Of a DNA stretch of 10,090 nt, positions 1 through 6,470 are shown in pieces. Under the pieces are notes generated by a model. That model was not told the origin of the DNA. It did not search any database and was given only the letters and a program-made list of their open reading frames with translations. Numbering within the stretch: position 1 is the first letter of the stretch; each line of letters starts with the position of its first letter. This DNA is from Rhodospirillaceae bacterium UBA3470. Lineage in GTDB: Bacteria; Pseudomonadota; Alphaproteobacteria; Rhodospirillales; Casp-alpha2. Position numbers and translations under genes: made by a program. Location: assembly GCA_002378125.1 (NCBI GenBank), contig DFRF01000226.1, positions 6,741 through 16,830 of the forward strand, in the 5' to 3' direction.

Positions 1-324
1 GTCATGGGCGTGGCGAAGGCGGCTCTGGAGGCTTCCATCAAGTATTTGGCAAACGACCTAGGCCCTCAGAGCATCCGGGTCAACGGGATCTCGGCTGGTC
101 CCATGCGGACCCTAGCCGGCAGTGCCATTGGCGGCGCGAGGGATATCCTGCGGCGTTCCCAGGAAGTTGCGCCATTAAGCCGCGCGCTTTGCCAGGAAGA
201 CATCGGCGGTGGCGCGCTATACTTACTGTCCGATTTGTCGAAGAGCGTCACCGGCGAAATTCACCATATCGATAGCGGATACAACGCTATCGGCATGTCA
301 TTCGTGGATTCGCGCCTTGAATAG
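1..324 (+). CDS. fabI: Enoyl-ACP reductase (NADH), FabI-type, 3' part only
   Basis: C-terminal about 107 residues of a short-chain-dehydrogenase-fold enoyl-ACP reductase, which catalyses the last reduction of each fatty-acid elongation cycle. The 5' end lies outside the window. The sequence begins just after the expected catalytic Tyr, at VMGVAKAALEAS, which carries the active-site Lys. It continues with the family blocks LGPQSIRVNGISAGPMRTLA, GGGALYLLSDLS and VTGEIHHIDSGYNAIGM. The substrate-loop region (ARDILRRSQEVAPL) differs from the usual FRYILKWNEYNAPL form of FabI that I remember, and there is a short extra tail (SFVDSRLE). It could therefore be a FabI paralogue rather than the main enzyme. 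The reading frame is open to a TAG stop and looks intact as far as it can be seen. Confidence 0.85.
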   Translation, partial: VMGVAKAALEASIKYLANDLGPQSIRVNGISAGPMRTLAGSAIGGARDILRRSQEVAPLSRALCQEDIGGGALYLLSDLSKSVTGEIHHIDSGYNAIGMSFVDSRLE

Positions 325-352
325 GTGTATTGGAGAGATTCTAATTTAGCTA

Positions 353-381
353 TTGAAATCCCCCGCCAGCGCCCCTATTAT
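353..381 (+). promoter_or_regulatory. Sigma70-type promoter of irr
   Basis: A TTGAAA -35 element (353-358) and a TATTAT -10 element (376-381) are separated by exactly 17 bp. Each matches the consensus at five of six positions. The predicted transcription start near 388 falls inside the inverted repeat at 380-400. Inferred from sequence only. Confidence 0.6.
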
Positions 382-400
382 CCGTAAAATTTTTATGGAT
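380..400 (+). promoter_or_regulatory. AT-rich inverted repeat at the irr transcription start
   Basis: The arms ATCCGTAAAA (380-389) and TTTTATGGAT (391-400) pair around a single central T. The only imperfection is a G/T position (384/396). It overlaps the end of the -10 box and the predicted +1 of the irr promoter, where a repressor would block initiation. It does not match the Irr ICE motif or the Fur box, so the binding protein is unknown. Confidence 0.4.
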
Positions 401-487
401 ATGCGCTTGGCTGTCTGCGGAGGGTAAAATCTGCCTCACAGGTCTGTTCGGTGGCCAACCCTTCAAGAGGCTAAAGTGAGAGACGCC

Positions 488-892
488 ATGGATGCCAAAC
501 CCTACAGTCACGTCATAGAAATGCTTCGCGGAGCCAGCCTGCGTCCGACGCGCCAGCGCATCGCCCTGGCAAAACTTTTGTTCGACGATGGGCATCGCCA
601 TGTCACTGCCGAAAGCCTCCACGCGGACGCGCAGGAGGCAGCCATCAGGGTGTCCCTGGCCACGGTCTACAATACGCTGCATCAGTTCACTGAAGCCGGT
701 CTGTTGCGTGAGATCGTTGTTGATTCGCAACGTTGTTACTTCGATACCAATACGGAAAACCACCACCATTTCTTCTGCGAGGAGACCAACTCTCTACAGG
801 ATATCTCTGGTGAGGACGTAGTTTTGTCGAAGCTGCCCGCGCCTCCGGAAGGTAAAACCATAAAGCGTGTCGACGTTGTAGTTCGCGTTTGA
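488..892 (+). CDS. irr: Iron response regulator Irr (Fur superfamily)
   Basis: A 134-residue DNA-binding regulator of the Fur superfamily. In alphaproteobacteria Irr senses haem and iron status and controls iron uptake, haem synthesis and iron-storage genes. The N-terminal winged helix shows LRPTRQRIALAKLLF (residues 18-32) and the recognition helix VSLATVYNTLHQFTEAGLL (55-73). The His-rich NHHHFFCEE block (91-99) holds the HHH motif linked to haem binding in Irr. It lacks the N-terminal haem regulatory motif (Cys-Pro) of Bradyrhizobium Irr and the paired C-terminal CxxC zinc motifs of classical Fur. ATG 488 has GAGAG 5 nt upstream. An in-frame GTG at 476, preceded by AAGAGG with 5 nt spacing, is an equally credible start and would add four residues. 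Its stop codon overlaps the left arm of a Fur-box palindrome. Confidence 0.85.
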   Translation: MDAKPYSHVIEMLRGASLRPTRQRIALAKLLFDDGHRHVTAESLHADAQEAAIRVSLATVYNTLHQFTEAGLLREIVVDSQRCYFDTNTENHHHFFCEETNSLQDISGEDVVLSKLPAPPEGKTIKRVDVVVRV

Positions 893-907
893 TAATCATT
901 ATCAAAC
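887..907 (+). promoter_or_regulatory. Perfect 21-bp palindrome containing a Fur-box consensus
   Basis: The arms GTTTGATAAT and ATTATCAAAC are exact reverse complements around a single C (897). The inner 15 bp (890-904) are TGATAAT-C-ATTATCA, identical to the 7-1-7 consensus described for Fur-family regulators. The site begins at the irr stop codon and lies 40 bp upstream of the putative -35 box of the rubrerythrin operon. No T-run follows, so it is not an intrinsic terminator. Likely an operator for Irr or another Fur-family protein controlling the downstream operon. Confidence 0.65.
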
Positions 908-946
908 AATAAGTTATGGCATTGTTTAGAGATCATCAAATAAATG

Positions 947-977
947 TTGACTCACCTATGCCCAGTCCCCATATGTA
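947..977 (+). promoter_or_regulatory. Candidate promoter of the rubrerythrin operon
   Basis: TTGACT (947-952) is a good -35 element. The -10 is weak: CATATG (970-975, 17-bp spacer) or TATGTA (972-977, 19-bp spacer). A weak -10 would fit an activated or derepressed promoter. A TTTAGA hexamer upstream (925-930) resembles half of an Irr ICE motif, but I cannot see a convincing second half. Confidence 0.4.
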
Positions 978-982
978 TTAGC

Positions 983-1001
983 CGCGGTCGGTTGGACCGC
1001 G
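983..1001 (+). other. Stem-loop in the rubrerythrin mRNA leader
   Basis: A 7-bp perfect GC-rich stem (CGCGGTC with GACCGCG) closes a 5-nt GGTTG loop, within the predicted 5' untranslated region. There is no following U-run, so termination is unlikely. It ends 37 nt before the strong Shine-Dalgarno GGAGGT (1039-1044) and should not mask it. A stabilising 5' hairpin or protein-binding element is possible. Confidence 0.4.
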
Positions 1002-1049
1002 TCACCGCTCTATTGATTACTGACTAATATCTCGATACGGAGGTCACTC

Positions 1050-1466
1050 ATGAGCTTGCAAGGCACGAAAACAGAAGAAAACTTGAAAGCGGCGTTCGCC
1101 GGCGAATCCCAGGCTAACCGCCGCTATCTATACTTTGCCCAGAAAGCCGACATTGAGGGCTATAACGATGTCGCCACCGTTTTCCGTTCTACCGCTGAAG
1201 GTGAAACGGGCCATGCGCACGGCCATCTTGAGTTCCTTGAAGAGGTGGGTGATCCTGCCACCGGCCTCGCCATTGGCGGTACTGCCGACAACCTGAAGGC
1301 AGCGATTGCTGGTGAAACCCACGAATACACAGACATGTACCCGGGCATGGCTAAATCGGCCCGTGACGAGGGCTTTGATGAGATCGCCGATTGGTTTGAG
1401 ACGCTCGCTAAGGCCGAAAAGTCACACGCTGGCCGTTTCCAGAAAGCGCTCGACAGCATGGACTAA
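1050..1466 (+). CDS. Rubrerythrin-family diiron protein without rubredoxin domain
   Basis: A 138-residue four-helix-bundle diiron protein. Rubrerythrins reduce hydrogen peroxide to water in the cytoplasm with electrons from rubredoxin-like donors. The metal ligands are visible in the expected order: E19 in GESQANRRY, E52 and H55 in EGETGH, E89 and E92 in GETHEY, and E123 and H126 in EKSH. The family often has a C-terminal rubredoxin domain with two CxxC pairs. Here the protein ends at the ferritin-like domain and contains no cysteine, so electrons must come from another protein. The strong Shine-Dalgarno GGAGGT is 5 nt before the ATG. It is the first gene of a probable operon with the Fe-S protein and DUF3501 gene downstream, and sits behind a Fur-box palindrome. 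Confidence 0.93.
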   Translation: MSLQGTKTEENLKAAFAGESQANRRYLYFAQKADIEGYNDVATVFRSTAEGETGHAHGHLEFLEEVGDPATGLAIGGTADNLKAAIAGETHEYTDMYPGMAKSARDEGFDEIADWFETLAKAEKSHAGRFQKALDSMD

Positions 1467-1571
1467 GGGCCACGGCCTATCCATTCGAAGGAATGACATT
1501 GGCGGGGGGCTTGTGATGGTCCTCCGCTGTTGTTTTGACCATGCGACTATTCGACCCAAGGAAATCCGATC

Positions 1572-2906
1572 ATGAGTGAAGGCAGTCTGGGGGCGCCCGT
1601 ACGTCATCCTATTCCGTGGCAGGACCCTGAATTCCTGGACGCCGAGAAGCTCGATGCGGAGCTGCGCCGCCAATTCGACATATGCCATGGCTGCCGACGT
1701 TGCTTCAATCTGTGCGACAGTTTTCCGCGTCTGTTTGATTTGATCGACGGGTCCGAGACCGGCGAACTGGATACGGTTGCCAGTCAGGACTTTAAGTCAG
1801 TCGTAGACGCTTGTACGCTTTGCGACATCTGCTTTCTAATCAAGTGTCCCTACGTGCCGCCGCATGAGTTCAACATTGATTTTCCGCACCTGATGCTCCG
1901 CGCTCGGGCCGCCGAGGCGCAAAAGACGGGCGTGCCATTCGGCGTTAAGCAGGTGACTCAGACGGACCGCAATGGCAAGCTGGCGGGCACTGCGCCCGGA
2001 TTGGCCAACTGGGCAAGCGATTGCGGTAACCACCTGACCCGAATGGTGATGGAAGGCGTACTGGATGTGCACCGCGATGCCGTATTGCCAAAGTTCCATG
2101 GTGACACGTTTGTGGACCGGGCTACATCTACGCCGACCTTAACGGTCGATGCGCCAGCGGCGGGTCGAAAGGCGGTCCTCTATGCGACCTGTTTCGCGAA
2201 CTACAACAATCCGGAAATTGGTATCGCAGCACAAGCCATTCTGGCCAAGAACGGAGTAGCGACGGAGGTCGTGTATCCCCGCTGCTGCGGCATGCCGCAG
2301 CTGGAGCAAGGCGATATCGCCGCCGTCGCCGAGGCCGCAAAGGCGACGGCGGCCGATCTGGTCCCCTGGATCGAGAAGGGATATGACGTGATCGCCCTGG
2401 TTCCGTCCTGCGCGCTCATGCTGAAGTTTGAATGGCCCCTGATCGTTCCCGACGACGACAACGTGAAGACCTTGAGTCGGGCTACGGCAGATATCACTGA
2501 ATATATCGTCGACATCGCTAGGAACGAGGGTCTGGCCGAGGGACTTGGTGCCTTGGATGGTGGCGTCACGGTGCACATCGCGTGTCACTCGCGGGCCCAG
2601 AACATGGGCCAGAAAGGCGCTGAAATGTTGCGTTTGATCCCCGACACGGAGGTCACTGTAATCGAACGCTGTTCTGGACACGGAGGTTCCTGGGGGATTA
2701 TGAAGGACACGTTCGAAGTGGGGCTGAAGGTCGGCAAGCCTGTCGCCCGCCAAGTCGCGAAGGCGGCCAATTCGTATGTGGTGTCCGAGTGCCCGTTAGC
2801 GCGCGATCATATTCTGCAGGGGATCGAGCGTCTGGGCGAGACGGTGGACGGTGTCAGCTCCGCCCAGCACCCGGTTCAACTCCTGGCCAAGGCCTACGGA
2901 CTCTAG
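1572..2906 (+). CDS. GlpC/HdrB-like iron-sulfur protein with two CCG-type modules
   Basis: A 444-residue predicted soluble electron-transfer protein. The N-terminal part binds two [4Fe-4S] clusters: C38-x2-C41-x2-C44-x3-C48 and C81-x2-C84-x2-C87-x4-C92-P. The C-terminal half has two cysteine-rich modules of the kind in heterodisulfide reductase subunit B, GlpC and LutA. The first is TCFANYNNPEIG (C207) with YPRCCGMPQ (C238-C239). The second is ACHSRAQNMG (C338) with ERCSGHGGSWG (C367), where Ser-368 replaces the second Cys of the CCG signature. C280 in PSCALM is also conserved-looking. It follows the rubrerythrin gene by 105 nt without a clear terminator and precedes DUF3501 by 15 nt. I infer that it passes electrons to the rubrerythrin. 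AAGGAAA precedes the ATG. The substrate, if any, is not deducible. Confidence 0.88.
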   Translation: MSEGSLGAPVRHPIPWQDPEFLDAEKLDAELRRQFDICHGCRRCFNLCDSFPRLFDLIDGSETGELDTVASQDFKSVVDACTLCDICFLIKCPYVPPHEFNIDFPHLMLRARAAEAQKTGVPFGVKQVTQTDRNGKLAGTAPGLANWASDCGNHLTRMVMEGVLDVHRDAVLPKFHGDTFVDRATSTPTLTVDAPAAGRKAVLYATCFANYNNPEIGIAAQAILAKNGVATEVVYPRCCGMPQLEQGDIAAVAEAAKATAADLVPWIEKGYDVIALVPSCALMLKFEWPLIVPDDDNVKTLSRATADITEYIVDIARNEGLAEGLGALDGGVTVHIACHSRAQNMGQKGAEMLRLIPDTEVTVIERCSGHGGSWGIMKDTFEVGLKVGKPVARQVAKAANSYVVSECPLARDHILQGIERLGETVDGVSSAQHPVQLLAKAYGL

Positions 2907-2921
2907 GAAGAGCAGCATATC

Positions 2922-3512
2922 ATGTTAACGGAAATCACACGCGACGATATCATGGACATGGACGACTACGCTGCGGTCCGTAAGGAGCGCCGTCGCAACA
3001 TTACTAAAATGAAGACTGACCGCCGGGTCGCCTTGGGTCCGGATGCAACCTTCTATTTCGAGAGCTACGATACCATGTGGCACCAAATTCATGAGATGCT
3101 GTACATCGAACGAGGTGGCGAGCAGCAGATCGTCGATGAATTGGCCGCCTACAATCCATTGATTCCAAAAGGCCGGGAACTGATCGCGACCCTGATGTTC
3201 GAGATTGATGAACCGGAGCGGCGCGAGAGGGTTCTCGCTGGCCTTGGTGGCGTTGAAGAGACAGTATGTCTGAATCTGGACGGCAAGGTTATCTTCGCTG
3301 AAGCCGAAGCGGACGTCGACCGGACCAGCGCCGACGGTAAGGCGTCATCCGTGCAGTTTCTGCATTTCCCTTTTAGCGATGACGACGTAGCATTGTTCCG
3401 TGAGCCCTTGGTGAAGGTCGTCCTAGCCATCGAGCATGAAAAATATTCGCATATGACAATTCTGTCAGAGGCAACGCGGGCTGCCCTGCAAGGCGATTTT
3501 GCCGATACCTAA
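2922..3512 (+). CDS. DUF3501 family protein
   Basis: A 196-residue protein that I recognise as DUF3501, a family of unknown biochemical function found beside rubrerythrin and the HdrB-like Fe-S protein. Visible features are a charged N-terminus (MDDYAAVRKERRRNITKMK) and a block SYDTMWHQIHEMLYIERGG (residues 47-65). Next come YNPLIPKGRELIATLMFEI and a C-terminal LVKVVLAIEHEKYSHM segment. There are no signal peptide, no membrane segment and only one cysteine. It follows the Fe-S gene by 15 nt with AGGAAGAG upstream, so it belongs to the same transcript. A role in assembling, regulating or linking the rubrerythrin/Fe-S pair is plausible but rests only on gene association. Confidence 0.85.
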   Translation: MLTEITRDDIMDMDDYAAVRKERRRNITKMKTDRRVALGPDATFYFESYDTMWHQIHEMLYIERGGEQQIVDELAAYNPLIPKGRELIATLMFEIDEPERRERVLAGLGGVEETVCLNLDGKVIFAEAEADVDRTSADGKASSVQFLHFPFSDDDVALFREPLVKVVLAIEHEKYSHMTILSEATRAALQGDFADT

Positions 3513-3523
3513 TCTTCTCCTAA

Positions 3524-3929
3524 GGTGCTTCCGTAGTGAATATCAAGACCGGCATGTCGTTGCCGGACCCCATGCCTCCTACCTACGCCGACAAGCGTGA
3601 GTTGAGGTAGATACTTCTGAATCTTTTAGTAAATGCTGTGAATTTCATGCCGGACGGCGGTGAGGTGATAATCAGCACCGAAGCGGCACTAGGCGGGGTA
3701 ACGATCATCGTGGTCGACACGGGGACCGAGGATCCGCCACCGGCCTTGTCACACCTAAACAAGTCCTTCAAGCGTGTCGAAAGCAATCTTTATCGGACTC
3801 AAACTGGGCAAGTTCTAGGCGTGTTAATCACCAAATCCACGGTTGATCTCCATGGCCGCTTCCTGACCATCAACAGCGGGGCTAGTGTGGGGGGCCGTCA
3901 AGTCGTGCCTGCCGGGCAAAGACGGCTGA
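3524..3929 (+). pseudogene. Histidine kinase ATPase-domain remnant with internal amber stop
   Basis: The frame from about 3524 reads LPDPMPPTYADKRELR, stop, then ILLNLLVNAVNFMPDGG. This is the normal lead-in and N-box of a sensor kinase (typically ...LRQILLNLLSNAVKFTPEGG) with TAG at 3608-3610 where Gln is expected (CAG to TAG). The G1 box DTGIGM has become DTGTED, and the G2 box GTGLGL has become TGQVLGV. The C-terminal strand block (TKSTVDLHGRFLTINSGASVGG) remains recognisable. No sensor or phospho-acceptor domain is seen upstream: a TAA at 3521 and the DUF3501 gene follow immediately. The downstream open frame that could start at GTG 3638 runs on into antisense of the next gene and is not a functional protein. 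Exact boundaries are uncertain. Confidence 0.78.
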
Positions 3930-3938
3930 AGGCCCGAC

Positions 3939-4439
3939 CTATTCCAGGGCTTCGTGGCGGTAGACGCCCCAGAACTCGGCACGGCGCAGCCATCCGTCTC
4001 GGCCTTCCACCTCGACCCGGCACCAGGTCGAATTGGCGGGGCAGAATTGAAGCCGCCCGATGACGCCTGGTTCCAGGCCCGCGACGCCTGGGCTCTTGGT
4101 GTCGGGGTAGCGGCGTACGGTCCGCACCTTGTAGGTAACGATGAAGGTCCGCTGGCCGGACAGCATGTTTGCATGAACCCAACCTTGCGTGCCTTGCCAA
4201 TCGCGAACCTTCCGCCAAGTTTCATACTCGGCGATGATCTCAATGGGCAGGAACTTTCGGCGGTACACCCATTCGACCGGATATTTGAAGCCCGGCCCGG
4301 TGCGCATGTTGACTATCGTTGCGTGCAGGCTGACGAAGCGGGGTAGCGGCAGGCTTGAACCTTTGGTTTGGGCAATTGCTGGCGTGGTCGAAAGGCCAAT
4401 AAAGATAGCTATCAGGTAAGGGAAGATCGTTCGGCGCAC
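3939..4439 (-). CDS. Exported bacterial SH3-domain protein
   Basis: A 166-residue predicted periplasmic protein. The N-terminal signal peptide MRRTIFPYLIAIFIGLSTTP ends at AIA-Q (cleavage after about residue 23). The first SH3-like domain spans about residues 34-101, with the typical VNMRTGPGFKYPVEWVYRR opening and WRKVRDWQGTQGWVHANMLSG. A second, weaker SH3-like repeat covers about residues 102-160 (EPGVIGRL, WCRVEVEGRDGWLRR). Such domains usually bind peptidoglycan or protein partners; no enzymatic motif is visible. It is encoded divergently from the hydroxyacid dehydrogenase. The start is GTG (4437-4439) with only a weak AGG about 11 nt upstream. No in-frame ATG was found immediately upstream. 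Confidence 0.85.
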   Translation of the reverse strand: MRRTIFPYLIAIFIGLSTTPAIAQTKGSSLPLPRFVSLHATIVNMRTGPGFKYPVEWVYRRKFLPIEIIAEYETWRKVRDWQGTQGWVHANMLSGQRTFIVTYKVRTVRRYPDTKSPGVAGLEPGVIGRLQFCPANSTWCRVEVEGRDGWLRRAEFWGVYRHEALE

Positions 4440-4500
4440 GTTGTCTTGGTCCTGTCATGCATTCTGCCCAAAATGGGATCGTTGGGCGGTTCACGTCCAT

Positions 4501-4506
4501 TATACT
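4501..4506 (+). promoter_or_regulatory. Possible -10 element for the hydroxyacid dehydrogenase gene
   Basis: TATACT matches the sigma70 -10 consensus at five of six positions, in the 153-nt divergent region. The only TTG-containing hexamer nearby, TTGGGC (4482-4487), is just 13 bp away, so a proper -35 element is lacking. Confidence 0.25.
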
Positions 4507-4592
4507 GTGCTCGCCCGGCGTCGCCAACGGATGCTGGACAAGGGGTGAGGGTATTGCTATGGCCTGCAGGGCGATCATAAGGGAGGCAAGGG

Positions 4593-5579
4593 ATGCCACA
4601 AAGTAAACCGCGTGTCGTGGTCACCAGAAAGCTACCGGACCCCATTGAAACGCGGATGATGGAGCTGTTCGACGTCCAGCTAAACCTTGCCGATGAGGCT
4701 ATGTCCAAGGCAGATTTGATCGAGGCTGTGAAAACGGCCGATGTTCTTGTTCCGACGGTCACAGACCGCATCGACGCCGCGATCTTGTCCCAGGCGGCTG
4801 AGAACCTAAAGTTGGTCGCCAACTACGGTACGGGGATCGACCATATCGACCTGGTCACCGCGCGCGAACGCGGCATCACCGTGACCAACACTCCAGACGT
4901 GCTCACAGAGGATACGGCGGACATGACAATGGGGCTGATCTTAGCTGTTTCCCGGCGTCTGACTGAGGGAGAGCGCCGGCTCCGAAGCGGCGATTGGCAC
5001 GGGTGGGCGCCGACCAGCATGCTGGGACACCGCATCTACGGCAAACGGCTGGGCATTGTCGGCATGGGCCGTATTGGCCAGGCCCTGGCCCGCCGGGCCC
5101 GGGGGTTTGGCCTTTCCATCCATTATCACAACCGCCACAAGCTACATGAGGAAGTTGAGCAGGAACTGGAGGCCACTCACTGGGAAAGCCTGGACCAGAT
5201 GTTGGCCCGTATGGACGTGATCTCCGTGAACTGCCCGCACACGCCCGCTACCTTCCATTTATTATCTGCTCGTCGGTTGCAGCTGTTACAGGGGCATGCG
5301 GTGATCGTCAACACGTCGCGCGGCGAAGTGATTGACGAGAACGCCCTTACCCGCATGCTGGTTGCCAGCGAGATTGGCGGCGCCGGCCTGGACGTGTTTG
5401 AGCATGAGCCCGCCGTCAATCCGAAGCTGGTGGCCCTGGATAACGTAGTGCTCCTGCCGCACATGGGGTCCGCCACCTTTGAAGGCCGTATCGACATGGG
5501 CGAAAAAGTCCTGATCAATATCAAGACGTTCATCGATGGCCACAATCCGCCGGATCGCGTTCTCGGAGAAGTATCCTGA
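4593..5579 (+). CDS. D-2-hydroxyacid dehydrogenase (glyoxylate/hydroxypyruvate reductase type)
   Basis: A 328-residue cytosolic NAD(P)-dependent dehydrogenase of the D-isomer-specific family. It is closest in appearance to the GRHPR/GyaR group that reduces glyoxylate and hydroxypyruvate to glycolate and D-glycerate. The substrate-domain signature NYGTGIDHIDL (residues 77-87) is followed by the dinucleotide fold GMGRIG (157-162). The catalytic triad is R243 in NTSRGEVIDE, E272 in DVFEHEP and H290 in LLPHMGSAT. After strand beta-2 the sequence is YHNRHK; the Arg there, rather than an acidic residue, suggests NADPH preference. Length is normal for the family. GGGAGG (4581-4586) lies 6 nt before the ATG, supporting this start. 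Exact substrate cannot be fixed from sequence. Confidence 0.9.
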   Translation: MPQSKPRVVVTRKLPDPIETRMMELFDVQLNLADEAMSKADLIEAVKTADVLVPTVTDRIDAAILSQAAENLKLVANYGTGIDHIDLVTARERGITVTNTPDVLTEDTADMTMGLILAVSRRLTEGERRLRSGDWHGWAPTSMLGHRIYGKRLGIVGMGRIGQALARRARGFGLSIHYHNRHKLHEEVEQELEATHWESLDQMLARMDVISVNCPHTPATFHLLSARRLQLLQGHAVIVNTSRGEVIDENALTRMLVASEIGGAGLDVFEHEPAVNPKLVALDNVVLLPHMGSATFEGRIDMGEKVLINIKTFIDGHNPPDRVLGEVS

Positions 5580-5637
5580 CAAGCCCGGTGATTTTAATTA
5601 ATCTCCTGGCCCCAACAAACGACTTTCCGGAGGTCGC

Positions 5638-6468
5638 ATGCCTGATCTCACCCAAATGCTCCAGGATCGCTACGGCCTAGAGCCTGATGCTCAAGCTGAA
5701 TATATGAACCAGACCATCATGGGTCTGCTGGGCCGCCGAGTATGCCGAGCATTCGCCGATCGTGACCTGGACGAGGGTCTGTTGAACCTGCTTTTGGCCT
5801 GCGCCCAATCGGCGCCAACGAAATCCAATCTGCAGCAGTATTCCATCATTGTGGTCCGGGAGAAGGCGAAGCAGAAGGCCATTACCGACCTGATCCCATC
5901 CATGCCTTGGATCGCCGACGCGCCCGTGTTTCTGACGTTCCTGGGCGACGTGCGGCGTATTCGCCGTCTTGCGAACCTGCGCAGCCATGACTACGCCAAC
6001 AACAACGCCGACACGTTCATGAACGCCACTGTGGATGCGGCGCTAGCGATGCAGATGTTCATCAATGCCGCCGAAAGTGTAGGCCTGGGGTGTTGCCCTA
6101 TTAGTTACGTGCGCAACCGGATCGAGGACTACGCGGCTATCCTGAAGCTACCAGACGGCGTGTTCCCCATCGCCGGATTGCCAGTGGGGTGGCCGGCGCA
6201 GGTCGGATACGTCTCCATGCGCTTACCCCAGGATATCGTCGTCCATCAGGAACGCTACGATGACGGCAGTCTGGACATTGAGGTCACCGCCTACGATGAC
6301 CGCAACCATGACCGCTTCCCGCTTTCCGCGGGCAAGCAGCGTCATACGGGCAAGTACGGCGTGCTGGAGAAATGCACCTGGTCGGAAAACGTGACGCGGC
6401 AGTTGTCGTTGCCGGAGCGGGACGGTTTCGCAGCCTGGCTCAAGTCTAGGGGGATCGACCTCGGTTAG
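5638..6468 (+). CDS. Nitroreductase-family FMN oxidoreductase
   Basis: A 276-residue flavoprotein of the nitroreductase fold, with resemblance to the NfsA/FRP branch. The N-terminal FMN-phosphate segment is GRRVCRAFADRDLDEGLLN (residues 32-50). It is followed by AQSAPTKSNLQQYSIIVV (56-73), the usual QSAPTSSNLQ-type flavin-binding block. The MNATVDAALAMQMFINAAESVGLGCCPI region and GLPVGWPAQ form the second flavin contact. The C-terminal tail after about residue 210 includes the arm seen in larger members of the family. GGAGGT lies 3 nt before the ATG. It follows the hydroxyacid dehydrogenase by 58 nt and may be cotranscribed with it. It ends 2 nt from the convergent adenylyltransferase gene. 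The physiological substrate is unknown. Confidence 0.88.
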   Translation: MPDLTQMLQDRYGLEPDAQAEYMNQTIMGLLGRRVCRAFADRDLDEGLLNLLLACAQSAPTKSNLQQYSIIVVREKAKQKAITDLIPSMPWIADAPVFLTFLGDVRRIRRLANLRSHDYANNNADTFMNATVDAALAMQMFINAAESVGLGCCPISYVRNRIEDYAAILKLPDGVFPIAGLPVGWPAQVGYVSMRLPQDIVVHQERYDDGSLDIEVTAYDDRNHDRFPLSAGKQRHTGKYGVLEKCTWSENVTRQLSLPERDGFAAWLKSRGIDLG

Positions 6469-6470
6469 GT

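Noticed and set aside
335..350. Irr ICE motif (ATTCTAATTTAG) upstream of irr
   Set aside because: Only a half-site resemblance; the second half and spacing do not fit the known motif.
887..907. Intrinsic terminator for irr
   Set aside because: The palindrome is AT-rich and no T-run follows on either side. It fits an operator better.
2139..2753. 204-residue open frame on the minus strand
   Set aside because: It is antisense to the well-supported Fe-S protein gene, has no recognisable domain, and reflects GC-biased codon positions.
3638..4063. Open frame starting at GTG 3638 as a small ATPase-domain protein
   Set aside because: Homology to kinases starts upstream of the amber codon, the nucleotide loops are lost, and the last third is antisense of the SH3-domain gene.
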